Positions 26,936 to 36,493 are shown, numbered from the stretch's first letter. The stretch: 64,000 nucleotides of DNA from Streptomyces phaeoluteigriseus (GCF_001896135.2 NZ_MPOH02000008.1:62001-126000); one strand, 5' to 3'. Numbers and translations: made by a program. The notes: generated from the letters alone by a model not told the origin.

Positions 26936-27639
26936 CGCGGACGAGACCGGCCGTCCACCCCGCAGCCGGCGCGGGATCCCTGTCCACGTCGGCATGCGCG
27001 GTGTCGGCGAACGGGGCCGGGCCGAGCCGATCCTGTCCGACCCGGGCCGCCAACACCCTCAGGTTCTCGGTCGGGGTCGAGGTTCCGATGCTGTCGTCGG
27101 ACCCTGATTCCCAGGTCGGCCCTTCCGGGGAGATCGTGACGCCGCCGCACCGAACCCGGGACCGCCCGCAGTGCGGCTCGAAGACCTCACCGCACGACGG
27201 GCCGCCACGGCCGTCCGCCACGCCATGGCGACCACGGGAGCCGGCCGGCTGCGGGCCGCGGACGGCGTCGGCCATGCCTGCGACCTCACCGAGCAGGGCG
27301 CGAACCGGCTCGCCATGACGCCGCGGTGAACTGACGGGCCCGGGTCAGGGACTGCTCATCTTCCTCGACGTCGACGGCGATCACCACGGGACCGGTGATC
27401 TTCTCGGTTTCCTCCATTGGGGCGGAGGCAGCGGCGAACCGGACTTGGGCTCGCCTTCTCCTTCGTTGCGTGTGGTTTGCGGACCGTGCGAGCGGCTGCC
27501 CATGCCGGGGCGGGAAGCCCAAAGGGGGCAGCCCTGGTGTGACAGCCCCGGCATCTGGGCTACCGGCCGTGCGGGCGGGATGGTGGTGCGGCCCACGCTG
27601 GAGGCGCGGTTCTGAAGCTGGTTGTGATCTTGTCGGGGT
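26936..27639. other. Gene-poor stretch with a possible small ORF
   Basis: About 700 bp. A minus-strand frame at 27286-27417 (43 residues, MEETEKITGPVVIAVDVEED) has a coding-like opening but no ribosome site. A plus-strand high-GC3 frame at about 27172-27327 (VRLEDLTARRAATAVRHAMA) has no start. Neither is recognised; both may be gene ends left by rearrangement. Confidence 0.3.
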
Positions 27640-28554
27640 TCATGTCGTAGCCGGGCTACGTTTGCCGCGCAGTTGCTCGATGGTGTCCAGGACCGAGGGC
27701 CGGTTGGAGTGGGTGCGTTCGTATTCAGCGATCACCGTCAGGTCCGACTGGGGCAGTGTGCGCAGTTGCTGCGTGATGTGGTCGACGCTGAGCTGGCTGA
27801 AGCGGGGGATCGGCAACTCCTCCTCCCGGGCCACCGCACCCCGGACTCCTTCGGCCATGTGGGTCGGCTCGGGCGTCTCGCGCAGCATGTCCTCAGCCGC
27901 ACCTCTGGCCTGGCGGATGCCGGTCTGGGCGGCGTCCTGCACCCGGTTGGCAGCCGTCCGCAGTGTGTGGGCGGCTCCTGCGGCCAGGCCGCCGCCGTTC
28001 TCCTGGATGAAACCGTCGGCCGCGGCGGCCACGACCCGCGCGCGATCGGCGATGCTGTCTTCCAGCTTGTCGAGGAGTTCCTCGTCCTGGCGGCGCAGGT
28101 CGGCGAGCAGGTCGGCGATGTCCTGCTCATGGGCCTCTTCGGCGATGCTCTGACCGGCCCGGCAGGTCGCCAGCGCCCGGGCGGTGACGACGTACTCGTC
28201 TTCGGCGTTCCTCAGCAGCCGCCGTTCGTCGTTCGGCTGCCCGCGCAGCACGTCCTTCAGAAGCGTGGATCCGACAGCCAGCGGCAGCATCACCGTGCGC
28301 ACGGCGCTGCGCGAGATGAACCGCGCCATATCCACGGTGCCCTCGACAAGCCCGCCGCGGGGCTGTAGCGCACGCACCTGATGATCGATGCGCTCAAGGC
28401 TGTCCTGGACGTCGTCCATGTGGCGCTCGAGCATCTGCCGGGACGGGCCGGGCGGCGTGATCGCCGCATCGGCCCTGAACCGGTCGAGGACCGCCGCATG
28501 CGCCTCGCGGGCATCCTCCAGCGCCGGTACGAGCGCGTCCGTCAGCACTGCCAT
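27640..28554 (-). CDS. Helical hypothetical protein, ferritin-like N-terminus
   Basis: A 304-residue, almost entirely helical protein. Residues 1-60 contain HAAVLDRFRADA and ERHMDDVQDSLERIDHQV, then a hydrophobic stretch (RTVMLPLAVGSTLLKDVL), then a helical pair (ARALATCRAGQSIAEEAHEQ, DLLADLRRQDEELLDKLE) with His/Glu spacing like ferritin-like domains. The last ~45 residues (SQLSVDHITQQLRTLPQSDL, then EYERTHSNRPSVLDTIEQL) form a short helical module found in other actinobacterial proteins. Function unknown; co-location with an orphan gvpA is noted. Confidence 0.75.
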   Translation of the reverse strand: MAVLTDALVPALEDAREAHAAVLDRFRADAAITPPGPSRQMLERHMDDVQDSLERIDHQVRALQPRGGLVEGTVDMARFISRSAVRTVMLPLAVGSTLLKDVLRGQPNDERRLLRNAEDEYVVTARALATCRAGQSIAEEAHEQDIADLLADLRRQDEELLDKLEDSIADRARVVAAAADGFIQENGGGLAAGAAHTLRTAANRVQDAAQTGIRQARGAAEDMLRETPEPTHMAEGVRGAVAREEELPIPRFSQLSVDHITQQLRTLPQSDLTVIAEYERTHSNRPSVLDTIEQLRGKRSPATT

Positions 28555-28930
28555 GGCTGCTCCCTGGGGGTGTGGGGGTCAGGCGGCCGGCCAGAGGGCC
28601 GCTCATCGGGAACGGCTGCCCGACGGGCCGTTCCCCGCGGCCAGGCAACCGGAGACCATCCTTCAGGATTCCGGGCAAGATCGCCGGGAGGCTGGGCCCG
28701 TTCTCGTCCGTACGGCTGTAACCGGCTGGGCTCCGTCGTTCCCGCTCGCCTGCTGTCCTGCTGTCCTGCTGTCCTGCTGGGCTCATGGCGACAGGCGGGG
28801 AAACAGGATGTGGACCGGGTTCTGACCCTGCGGCCCCCAAGGGCAGGTGCCGTCGTGTGGGGAGTGGGCTGAAAGGGTGGTGACGGCGGTTGCGCTGTGC
28901 CGAACGTCTTGATCACGCGTTGGTCCGGGA

Positions 28931-29122
28931 GTGAATCCTCGCGTGGACGGCACGGTGCCGTACGCGGCACCGCTCCCAAAGACTGGCTCCTGGCCCGAGC
29001 GAGATGGTCTGATCATCGGCGTCGGGCGTGACGGCGAGTGGAGGCGGACCGTGATGGTCATCTGCTCAGCGGTGCTGGTGGCGGCTGCTGCGGTGTTTGC
29101 CGTTGCGGACCGGCTCGCTTGA
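28931..29122 (+). CDS. Possible small membrane protein
   Basis: A 63-codon frame from GTG ending in one hydrophobic segment (VMVICSAVLVAAAAVFAVA). The ribosome site is poorly placed and the family is not recognised. The rest of 28555-29492 holds no other supported gene. Confidence 0.3.
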   Translation: MNPRVDGTVPYAAPLPKTGSWPERDGLIIGVGRDGEWRRTVMVICSAVLVAAAAVFAVADRLA

Positions 29123-29492
29123 GAGGCGCACAGACGTGTGGCCTGGGCGGGACGGGCGGCCTGGGCTCGACTGCGGCGGCAGCCAGGTTCGATGAGGGTG
29201 TGGGCCTGCGTGAGCAGCTGGTCGAGGCGATCGCCGCGCTGCGCTGGCAGACAGCGGTGATGCTGTCGCACGCCCCCGGCCGTGAGAGGGGAGCCGGTCT
29301 CACCAGGCCGGAGGGCGAGTCATCGCCTGGCTCGCAGCCCCGGGGATCAAAGCCTGGGGACTGATCACTCACGGGGCTGGAACGGGTGGTTCGCGGTCCT
29401 CGGTTCGTGCCGCGCACGGCCGGCCCCAGATCCACCTCGTGTGGGTCTGGACCCGTGCCGTGCATGCTCAGGCCGCGGCCAGGGCGGCATTT

Positions 29493-29717
29493 TCAGTGGC
29501 GGAGGGGCGGTTCCCGTCTCGTGGCCTCGGCCAGCTGCCGGCGGGCGACCAACAGTGCCGTGTCCAGCCGGCGGGTGCCGGTGGCCACACACAGTGTGTA
29601 CGTGGCGTCCTCGAGCTGGCGGGCGGTCTGGGCGCTGTTGTCGGCGGCCAGGCGACGCCTGAGCGTCTCGCATCGTTCGACCAGCTCCCGCAGGAGCGAA
29701 GGGTGCGCGGTGATCAT
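29493..29717 (-). CDS. DUF5133-type small protein
   Basis: A 74-residue protein matching the short DUF5133 family of Streptomyces: MITAHPSLLRELVERCETLR, then LEDATYTLCVATGTRRLDTA and LLVARRQL. The highly conserved YTLCV.TGTR core is intact. A GGGAG ribosome site precedes the ATG. These proteins are often encoded near regulatory and secondary-metabolism genes; function unknown. Confidence 0.85.
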   Translation of the reverse strand: MITAHPSLLRELVERCETLRRRLAADNSAQTARQLEDATYTLCVATGTRRLDTALLVARRQLAEATRREPPLRH

Positions 29718-30259
29718 GGCTGGCTCCCTTCCGGCGTAGCTCGAGTGGACCAGCCCTTTCACCCATACGGTCCCAGCCGTCGTCGCCTGCCGCACCTGGA
29801 GGCCAAGCCGGTCCGCCGACACTGTGCCGGCCCGGGGTCCAGGAATCGCCCGGGAGCGGGCCCGGCGGGCGGTCAGAGGTTGCGCGTGGAGAGCTGGTCC
29901 CACTTGTGTAGTCAGTCCCCGGGCAGCCCAAACGTCACCGCGCCGCTGAGGATTCTCGACCGGGAGGGCGGGGGGGGGGCGCTCCGGAGGGATTCGACGC
30001 GGGGGCGGTCCACCACAGTGGGGTGCAACGCCGGTTGCAACGAAGGCGCCGACCTTCTCCCCATGCCCCGTCGGGTTGCTTCGGCATCCGGCAGGGACAC
30101 CCCACTGAGGCTGGCCGAGCATGACAGTGAGACGAAGCTGTCGCCAAGCGCGTCTGCGACGGTCCGCTTGCTGGGCGCCCTTGTCACGCGGTGTTTCGAG
30201 GGCCGCACTGGGCGCGGGGAGACGGATCCGTCATGTCGGCGTTCACCGCTCAATCCTCG
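29718..30259. other. Gene-free stretch
   Basis: About 540 bp with no gene recognised. It contains a run of nine G residues near 29970. Confidence 0.3.
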
Positions 30260-30637
30260 TTACGACGAACCCCGGGAGCGTTGGCCCTGGCTACGGGCCT
30301 GCTGGAAGGCCTCGGCGACCGTCTCCGCGGCACCGGACAGAGCCCCCTTGGTCTTGCCCCGGGCGCCGGACTCCATGATCTTCCCGGACAGCTCCGTGAG
30401 ACCCGCCGGCTTGCGCGGCCCGGCCTCGAGATCGAGACGGTTGCACGCTTCGGCGAATCGCAGGTAGGTGTCGACGCTGGCGACCACGATGCGAATATCG
30501 ATCTTCAGTATCTCGATGCCCACGAGGGAGACCCGCACGAACGCATCGATCACCAACCCGCGGTCGAGGATGAGCTCCAGGACGTCATAGAGTCCGCTGG
30601 ACCCGCCGCCGCCACCCTGCTGCGTCGCTACCGTCAT
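30260..30637 (-). CDS. gvpA: Gas vesicle structural protein GvpA/GvpJ family, orphan
   Basis: A 125-residue gas-vesicle-type protein. The core SSGLYDVLELILDRGLVIDA, then FVRVSLVGIEILKIDIRIVV and DTYLRFAEACNRLDLEAG matches GvpA almost completely. The C-terminal tail (GALSGAAETVAEAFQQARS) is like the extended GvpA of Streptomyces. The start at 30637 is preceded by AAGGGG. GvpA builds the protein wall of gas vesicles, but no other gvp gene (gvpF, L, O, K, N) is in the window, so this is an isolated copy, possibly with another structural role as often suggested for Streptomyces. Confidence 0.92.
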   Translation of the reverse strand: MTVATQQGGGGGSSGLYDVLELILDRGLVIDAFVRVSLVGIEILKIDIRIVVASVDTYLRFAEACNRLDLEAGPRKPAGLTELSGKIMESGARGKTKGALSGAAETVAEAFQQARSQGQRSRGSS

Positions 30638-30913
30638 CACCCATCCCCTTGCCGGACACGCGTGGGCCGCCCCAGCTCTCCCGCTGGCTGCCGGAAGGGT
30701 GCATGTGCAGACGGCAGTGCGACGCAACCTCGTGTGTTTTTCCTCGGGTTGCCCCACCGAAGGAGACCAAACACGTGTACGGAGTATCGCTCTCTCGGCG
30801 TCACCGGCTGATATGAAAACCAGCCTCCTGAGTTTCCTCGGAACGCGGCGGCGCGAAGATCACGGTCGGGATCGCCGAATCCGCCTCGTTCGCGAGGGGA
30901 GGAAGCCAAGATC

Positions 30914-31080
30914 AGTGACCGAATCGAGAGGTCGCGTCCTGCCGGTCCGCGGCGGTGGAGACCGGATCGATGCGCAGTACGAAGTCCGAGTGGCGGCTCG
31001 CGTCCGCCAGGCCCGCCGTACGGTGGAAGGTCGTGTCCGCCGCGAACGTGGAGGTGCCGTCGTTGCGTGACCGCCCCCTG
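30914..31080 (-). pseudogene. AbfB-like (arabinofuranosidase) domain fragment
   Basis: Minus-strand frame reads DGTSTFAADTTFHRTAGLAD, then DFVLRIDPVSTAADRQDATS, ending at a stop near 30914. The DATF...GLAD...LRH.DF.LRID pattern resembles the end of an AbfB carbohydrate-binding beta-trefoil domain. No catalytic domain is present, so it is a scrap if correctly assigned. Confidence 0.4.
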
Positions 31081-31325
31081 CCCGGCTGGGGGGCCACCCG
31101 CCACCCCGCAGCTGGCGGCCGGCGTTCCCGCCTCAATCTGGAACTGACGGTCTCAGCTGCCCCCAACCGGAACGCCTGCAAATGGCCTCACCTTGACGGC
31201 GACCTTCCCGCCCTTGATAACTGTAGGTAACGGCGAAGGAGGTCCTGCACCTCGCTGTCGTCATCCCAGCCAGGTGCCAAGTCATCCTCAACTGCCGACT
31301 ACAGTGCGCTGGGGTGGTGGTCAGC

Positions 31326-31745
31326 TCAGCGCACGGCGAGTGCCTCGGTGAACATTGCAAGATAGCTGTCGTGAGCGAGGCGCAGTTCCCCGAGTTCGTT
31401 CTCCTGGAACCACGCGATGGCATCGTGTTCGTCCAACGCGACATTGACCGGGGCTCCCGTCCAACTTTCGATCAGCCAGATCTGCATGTCGAAAGTGTCG
31501 GCGTGGATCTGCTGCATGGGCGGGCCTGCAGGCGCCACGACCTTGATCCCGAGCTCCTCGTGCAGTTCCCTAGCAAGCGCCGCGCCTGGACACTCTCCAG
31601 GTTCCACATGCCCACCGGGCAGGTCCCACACGTCGGGGTACCAGCGGCGCTGGGGAGATCGGTGACACAGCAACACCCTGTTGCCGTCGCGCAGGAACGC
31701 CGCGACGATCTGAGCCCGAGCAGCGCCTTGCGTAGAAGTCGACAC
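31326..31745 (-). CDS. NUDIX hydrolase
   Basis: A 139-residue NUDIX-family pyrophosphatase. The 23-residue Nudix box is complete: G-x5-E-x7-REL-x-EE-x-GI is visible in GGHVEPGECPGAALARELHE followed by ELGIKV. Flanking features RVLLCHRSPQRRWYPDVWDL and WFQENELGELRL are typical of (d)NTP-type members. A GTG at 31745 is the likely start (STSTQGAARAQIV); no strong ribosome site is visible. Substrate is not predictable. Confidence 0.9.
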   Translation of the reverse strand: MSTSTQGAARAQIVAAFLRDGNRVLLCHRSPQRRWYPDVWDLPGGHVEPGECPGAALARELHEELGIKVVAPAGPPMQQIHADTFDMQIWLIESWTGAPVNVALDEHDAIAWFQENELGELRLAHDSYLAMFTEALAVR

Positions 31746-31954
31746 ATGAGCATTCTGCCAGCGCTGTGACACTGCACAGCGTCGGCCACGAGTGGTGCAT
31801 GATTCTGCCGCATTCCGTGCGAGACTCGCAGACCATCCGGGCCTACCACGGACCGAGTCGAAGTTGCTCAGCGTTGTCCGATGCGTAGGCGGCCGTATCA
31901 CCGGGTGGGGCCGCTTCAAGCCGTCCGCATGGGGCCAGCTGAGACTTCATAGTC

Positions 31955-32174
31955 ACTCGAAATCCTTGCCGCTCTCACCGGGACCAGCATCGACGACGCA
32001 ACGGACTGGCCGAACTTCGTCAAGCGCGACTGGACCGGCTACATCAGCAGCCGGCGAAACGACAGCCAAGAAGGCGGTGTCTCTCGTTCGCGAGCACTGG
32101 AATGCCATGACGGCACTCCAGCCGACCCCAGCAGCTACACCACTCTCCTGGCCAGGCACCTGCCGGCTGCGTGA
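31955..32174 (+). pseudogene. Decayed coding fragment ending at a terminator
   Basis: A plus-strand frame without start reads SLEILAALTGTSIDDATDWP, then NFVKRDWTGYISSRR, and ends YTTLLARHLPAA at a TGA (32172-32174), 18 bp before a strong hairpin. Codon bias is coding-like. Not recognised; likely the 3' end of a lost gene. Confidence 0.35.
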
Positions 32175-32192
32175 CCACCGCACCCCCACAAA

Positions 32193-32225
32193 CGGTCGCC
32201 CCGGCCGAACCGGCCGGGGCGACCG
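32193..32225. terminator. Strong bidirectional hairpin
   Basis: Perfect 14-bp stem (32193-32206 with 32212-32225), 5-nt loop. It separates the decayed plus-strand fragment from the convergent PNPOx-like gene. Confidence 0.7.
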
Positions 32226-32331
32226 CACTTCTGCAGGGTGACGGCGCATCGGCCAAGAGCCGGCCGCCCCGCCCTCCATCACCCTTTCGAGATCCGGAGA
32301 ACTCCAGCATGCAGCACCGCAGGCCGGCCCG

Positions 32332-32991
32332 TTACTCGTACCGGTACTTCAGCGAATCCGCCTCCGCCTGCTCGATGTCACCGATCGTCAGCTCCGGTAT
32401 CCGCAGCTGGGCCAGTGTCACCTCGGCCGAGGTCGGCTGGGCATCCGCCGACAGCCACTGCTCCGGCTTCCAGGCCCCGCTGCGCAGGAGCGACTTGGGG
32501 CAGTGCGGGTAGACCTCCTCGATCCCCAGCACCAGCGCACTGGCCGGAGGTTTGCCCACGGCGGTCAGCTGCGACAGCAGCTCCGGGCGAGTGGAGACGC
32601 AGGCGCGGCCGTTCACCCTGAGCGTCGTGGTGCGCCCCGGGATGACGAACAGCAGCCCGGCCCGTCCGGTGGCGATGACGTTCTGCAGGGTGTCCAGACG
32701 CTTGTTGCCGGTCGCGTCCGGTATCGCGACCGTCCGTGCGTCCAGGACGGCGACGAACCCGGCGGGGCCGCCGCGCGGGGACACGTCACAGTTGCCCTCG
32801 GCGTCCGCGCTGGCGATCAGGACCAGCGATGAGCAGCCGATCAACCGCCGGGTCTGCTCGGTGAGTTCGGTCATCTGCTTGCGTATGGCCGCGTCCTTGG
32901 GCAGTTCGTAGACCTGGCGCAACGTGTCCTGATCGGGCACGGCGTCGAGGCGGAGCGAGTCGAAGGCACTGCTGGCGAGGGATGTCGTCAT
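32332..32991 (-). CDS. Pyridoxamine 5'-phosphate oxidase-related FMN-binding protein
   Basis: A 219-residue split-barrel flavin-binding protein. Typical elements: CSSLVLIASADAEGNCDVSP, then RGGPAGFVAVLDARTVAIPD, then GNKRLDTLQNVI, AGLLFVIPG and LRVNGRACVS. These match the PNPOx-like family (MSMEG-type, F420/FMN binding) found widely in actinobacteria. Enzymatic role not predictable. It stands alone and faces the preceding strong terminator. Confidence 0.85.
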   Translation of the reverse strand: MTTSLASSAFDSLRLDAVPDQDTLRQVYELPKDAAIRKQMTELTEQTRRLIGCSSLVLIASADAEGNCDVSPRGGPAGFVAVLDARTVAIPDATGNKRLDTLQNVIATGRAGLLFVIPGRTTTLRVNGRACVSTRPELLSQLTAVGKPPASALVLGIEEVYPHCPKSLLRSGAWKPEQWLSADAQPTSAEVTLAQLRIPELTIGDIEQAEADSLKYRYE

Positions 32992-33169
32992 GCCACCGAC
33001 CCTAAAGGGCCGACCTGCGACTGATCTTGGTCGGTGGAGTGCGGGGCCGTAGAGACGGTCGCGCCCAGCCGAACCCGCGGGCCAACACGCCTCGAGATCA
33101 ATCGCGGGTCAGCCCGTCAGGGGCCTGGGGCGCTCATAGGCTGTCCCGCGGATCTTGACTGCCTGACGG

Positions 33170-33835
33170 TCACACTCCGATGAAGCTCACTGTTTCCGTC
33201 ATATCCGCTCGCCCGGTACGCAGCCGGGGCACCCCTTCCTTCTCGAATCCCACCGAGACACCGCAGAACAGTACGAGCCCGTCATCGGCTCCGACTATCT
33301 GGCTGACGGTCTTGCGATACATCGTCCACATCACCTGGGGACAGCTGTGCACCCCTTCCGCCCTCAGCAACAGCACGACCGTCTGCAAGTACATCCCCGC
33401 ATCCCCCCACTGCCCGGGACCCATCGTCCGGTCGAGGTAGCAGAACAGCACGACCGGCGCTCCGAACGCCCCCGAGTTCAAGGCGGCGATCTTCATGGGC
33501 CTGTCGGGGGCGTCGCGCTCGATTCCCAGCGCTTCGTACCGCTGGGCGGCCGCAGCGGTGAAGCGGTCCAGATACGGCGAAGGCAGCTCGGCCGGATACA
33601 TCGGATACTCCCGCTCATCACCGGTGTCTCCCGCAAGCGCCCTGGCCGTCGCACGCCTTTTCAGGTCGGCCAAGGGATCGCCGGCCACGACATAGATACG
33701 CCACGGCTGGAGATTTCCACTCGACGGAGCCCGCGTGGCAGCGGTCAGCACTCGTTCGAGAACCTCTTTGGGTACCGGCGCATCGCTGAACGCCCGCACG
33801 GCCCGCCGACTGTCCACAGCCTCATACACGTCCAC
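33170..33835 (-). CDS. Nitroreductase family protein
   Basis: A 221-residue FMN-dependent nitroreductase. The N-terminal motif DVYEAVDSRRAVRAFSDAPV, with RAPSSGNLQPWRIYVV, defines the family; the C-terminal part contains the FMN-contact region SCPQVMWTMYRKTV and GVSVGFEKEGVPRLRTGRA. These enzymes reduce nitro groups, quinones or enones with NAD(P)H. Start at 33835. Regulation and substrate not evident. Upstream lie coiled-coil and transposase scraps. Confidence 0.9.
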   Translation of the reverse strand: MDVYEAVDSRRAVRAFSDAPVPKEVLERVLTAATRAPSSGNLQPWRIYVVAGDPLADLKRRATARALAGDTGDEREYPMYPAELPSPYLDRFTAAAAQRYEALGIERDAPDRPMKIAALNSGAFGAPVVLFCYLDRTMGPGQWGDAGMYLQTVVLLLRAEGVHSCPQVMWTMYRKTVSQIVGADDGLVLFCGVSVGFEKEGVPRLRTGRADMTETVSFIGV

Positions 33836-33882
33836 GTGGTTCCCGTCCTCTCACTCAACGACAACCACCTCTCTACCCCCTG

Positions 33883-34150
33883 AGTAGGCGCCGGAGGAGT
33901 TCATCGGCGGCACAGGGACGACGCCCGCAGGGGCGGTGGGGCTGATTGTGTTCAGCTGGCGGCGGAGCCGCTGGAGTTCGTCGTCCTGGGCGGCCAGGGC
34001 CGACACGGCCGACGGGGTCGGTTGATGGCGTTCCTTGAGCTGGGCGCGTTCGGTGTGAGTGCCGGCGAGTTTGCTGGTGAGTCGCTGGTTGTCTGCTCGC
34101 AGGTGGAGGATGTGAGCCTCGCGCGGGTCGGGCTGCCGGCCGGCAGCCCC
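33883..34150 (-). pseudogene. Coiled-coil protein, C-terminal fragment (transposon-associated type)
   Basis: A minus-strand frame reads HILHLRADNQRLTSKLAGTH, then LAAQDDELQRLRRQLNTI, a short coiled coil. It resembles ends of the DUF6262-like proteins encoded with transposon recombinases. No start codon; it directly adjoins the IS110 scrap. Confidence 0.35.
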
Positions 34151-34152
34151 GG

Positions 34153-34272
34153 CGGTGGAACGTCAACCGCATGATCGGACAGCTTTACCACTGCCTGCGG
34201 CACAACCGGCCCTGTGCCGAGGCCGCAGCCTTCTCCGAAGGGGAACGCACCCCGCAGGCAGCGGCAGCCTGA
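34153..34272 (+). pseudogene. IS110-family transposase C-terminal scrap
   Basis: Plus-strand frame NVNRMIGQLYHCLRHNRPCA, ending at TGA 34270-34272. NRM.GQLYHCL is characteristic of the extreme C-terminus of IS110-type transposases. Nothing else of the element remains. Confidence 0.5.
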
Positions 34273-34286
34273 GCCGCCAGGATCGG

Positions 34287-34670
34287 CTACCGCACCACAC
34301 AGATGTCCGGCAGCCGCGAGGCGTCCGTGCCCTCCCGCGCGAGAACCTTCTGAGCCAGCGCGCGGGCCTGATTCCACCCCGCGTCACTGGTCAGAGCTGC
34401 TGACGTCCACCGACCCGGCGACCCATCGCAGGTCATCTCATCGAAGATCGAATCGATCACCTGCAAGTCGGTCAGCGCATCGGCGCTCAGGAGCCCCTCC
34501 TCCACCAGGCGCCCAGCCATGCGGAATCCGTGGTCGAAGTCGAGGGCGATCTCATCCGTCACGACGCCGTGTTCCTCCAGCCATGCCGTCTGGGCTGACG
34601 CAGGTGCCGCGAGCACGGTCAGTGCCTCCATCAGGAGGCGACGGCGCAACGCTGGATCAGGAGTCTCCAC
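34287..34670 (-). CDS. Hypothetical protein
   Basis: A 127-residue acidic helical protein starting METPDPALRRRLLMEALTVL and ending SRLPDICVVR. A central region FDHGFRMAGRLVEEGLLSAD resembles small Streptomyces proteins of unknown function, some encoded beside toxins or as immunity-like factors, but no specific family is recognised. Confidence 0.65.
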   Translation of the reverse strand: METPDPALRRRLLMEALTVLAAPASAQTAWLEEHGVVTDEIALDFDHGFRMAGRLVEEGLLSADALTDLQVIDSIFDEMTCDGSPGRWTSAALTSDAGWNQARALAQKVLAREGTDASRLPDICVVR

Positions 34671-34872
34671 GCTCCGATCGTCCCACGCCTACATGGACCA
34701 GGAACTCACCTGTTCGACCAACTCCGGTACCCGACGGCGCTGGACGACATGCTCGGCGACCGACCCCTCCCCGGCACCGAGGACGACCAGACTGGCTGAT
34801 GGGTTCACCCAGACCACGAGCCCTGCGCCCGGCCGAACGAGTATCCTTGCTGCAGCACTGGACGGAGACCCC

Positions 34873-35292
34873 GTGAACCACCCCGCCCCCAGGCCATCAC
34901 CCCCGGCACCGCCGTCGATGCCCGTACTCGCCTACGACGGGGACTGCGGCTTCTGCCAGACCTCCGTCGACCGCATCCGGGCCATCGCCGCACCGACCCT
35001 GGAAGCGGTGCCATGGCAGTTCCTGCCCGCCGAGTCCACGGCGCCGCACCTCGAACGTCTGGACCGTGAGGTTCTGCTGCTGCGCGGCGGTATGGTCCTC
35101 GCCGGCGGAGCGGACGCCGTGGCCCGTTATGTGGGTGCTTCGCCCTCGCGTACCTACCGCGTCCTTGCAGCCGTGGTCCGTCTTCCCGGCATTCGCGCCT
35201 GCGCCCGCGTGGTCTACCGCTGGGTGTCCCGCAACCGCCATCGCCTTCCCGGCGGCACCTCCGCGTGCGCGGTGCCGCCGCGTGGTGAGTGA
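34873..35292 (+). CDS. DCC-family thiol-disulfide oxidoreductase (DUF393)
   Basis: A 139-residue protein with the DCC signature VLAYDGDCGFCQTSVD, giving the name-giving Asp-x-Cys-x-x-Cys motif, followed by WQFLPAES and LLLRGGMVLAGGADAVA. The family is predicted to act on thiols/disulfides. Start GTG at 34873 with GGAG at 34863-34866. Its stop overlaps the next gene by 4 nt (GTGA), so the serine hydrolase is co-translated; co-function unknown. Confidence 0.88.
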   Translation: MNHPAPRPSPPAPPSMPVLAYDGDCGFCQTSVDRIRAIAAPTLEAVPWQFLPAESTAPHLERLDREVLLLRGGMVLAGGADAVARYVGASPSRTYRVLAAVVRLPGIRACARVVYRWVSRNRHRLPGGTSACAVPPRGE

Positions 35293-36134
35293 GGCCCGCC
35301 ATGCGCATCCCGACTTGCGTGTTCAGCAGTGCGGCCCCGCCGGCCGTCCGCGACGGTCACGCCGTCGATCGCTTCGTGCAGATCGCCTCGCTCACCAAGG
35401 TCGTCACCGGGACGGCGCTGGTCCGGATGGCCGCGACCGGGGTACTGGCGCTCGACGACCCCGTCGAACGGTGGCTCCCCGCGGCCCCCAGGACGGGAAT
35501 CACGCTCCGGCATCTGGTCCGGCACACTTCCGGCCTTCCCCGCCTGCCCCCCGGCCGTCTCTCCCGCCGGGACCCCTACGCGGCGTTCGACCGGCCCGCG
35601 CTGGAGGGGCTGTTGCCCCGCCTCGACACGCTCGCCAAACGCCCTCCGGGACAGGAGGAGGAGTACTCCAACCTCGGCTACGCCGTACTGGGGGCAGCCC
35701 TGACCGCGGCCTCCGGGACGACGTACGAGGAACTGGTGACCGAGTATGTCCTGCGGCCGCTGGATCTCACGGCGATCACCGCAAACCCCGATCCTGACCG
35801 GTGCCTGCTGCCCCCGGGACTCCTGGGACGACCCCGCAGGCCGTGGACGATGACCGGCGCGATCCTGCCGGCGGGAGGGCTGTGGGCCACTCCCCGCGCG
35901 GCGGCCGACCTGGTGGTACGCCTCCTGGTGGAACGCCGGCTGGGGGACCCCGCCCCGAGCTGGCAGACGGCGGGCCCTCTGCGCTGGCACAACGGGGCCA
36001 CACGCCACGCCTCCGTCTTCACCGGAGCGATGGACGACGGCCGCTGGGTGATGATCCACCGACTCAACGCCCCACCGGAAGACACCGACCGGGCGGGTAT
36101 GGAGATCCTTGAAGGAGCTGAGACGGTTCCCTGA
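35289..36134 (+). CDS. Serine hydrolase, class C beta-lactamase/penicillin-binding fold
   Basis: A ~281-residue serine hydrolase. The catalytic S-x-x-K is in QIASLTKVVTGTALV and the Y-x-N in EEEYSNLGYAVLG; the third motif (HxG-like) is not clear but lies near the end. The protein is shorter than typical class C enzymes (~360-380), starting close to the catalytic serine (residue ~34), with no signal peptide seen, so it may act inside or be N-terminally trimmed. The first start is GTG at 35289 (overlapping the DCC stop); ATG at 35301 is an alternative. Confidence 0.85.
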   Translation: MRPAMRIPTCVFSSAAPPAVRDGHAVDRFVQIASLTKVVTGTALVRMAATGVLALDDPVERWLPAAPRTGITLRHLVRHTSGLPRLPPGRLSRRDPYAAFDRPALEGLLPRLDTLAKRPPGQEEEYSNLGYAVLGAALTAASGTTYEELVTEYVLRPLDLTAITANPDPDRCLLPPGLLGRPRRPWTMTGAILPAGGLWATPRAAADLVVRLLVERRLGDPAPSWQTAGPLRWHNGATRHASVFTGAMDDGRWVMIHRLNAPPEDTDRAGMEILEGAETVP

Positions 36135-36479
36135 TGAGGGGAAACCGCTCCCGTTGTGCGCCGGAGCGCAGAAAATGGCGGGCGAAGCTGGCGGAGAATG
36201 CCGCGGTCCTTGGCCCGGGCCCCCCGCGCCCACAGACGCGGCGTCTCCAGCTCCTCCTCCCGGGTGGCTCCGCAACCGCGCGCGTAGGCCATGAGGGGGG
36301 TCTTCTTCGGCAAGGGGCAGCATCCAGCCGCGCGCTTGAACGTCGCGGCCGACACCGGGTCGCCGAGCGCCGCGGTGCGCTCGGCGAAGGTGAGGGCTGG
36401 CCCGCTGCCGGAGCTCCTGCAGGTGGCGCGCCAGCATGGCGTGGTGCGGGTCAGCCGGAACGGTCTTCACCGCACGCAT
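36135..36479 (-). pseudogene. XRE-type helix-turn-helix regulator, frameshifted and truncated
   Basis: On the minus strand the ATG at 36479 opens MRAVKTVPADPHHAMLARHL followed by QELRQR, then the reading frame must shift near 36405 to continue FAERTAALGDPVSAATFKRA, then MAYARGCGATREEELETPRL and WARGARAKDRGILRQLR. This is the start of the common Streptomyces XRE-type regulator family. The gene then runs into the end of the serine hydrolase gene on the other strand. AAGGGG before the ATG looks like a real ribosome site. Truncation and frameshift make it a pseudogene, subject to sequencing error. Confidence 0.55.
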
Positions 36480-36493
36480 GTCACCAGGCCCCT

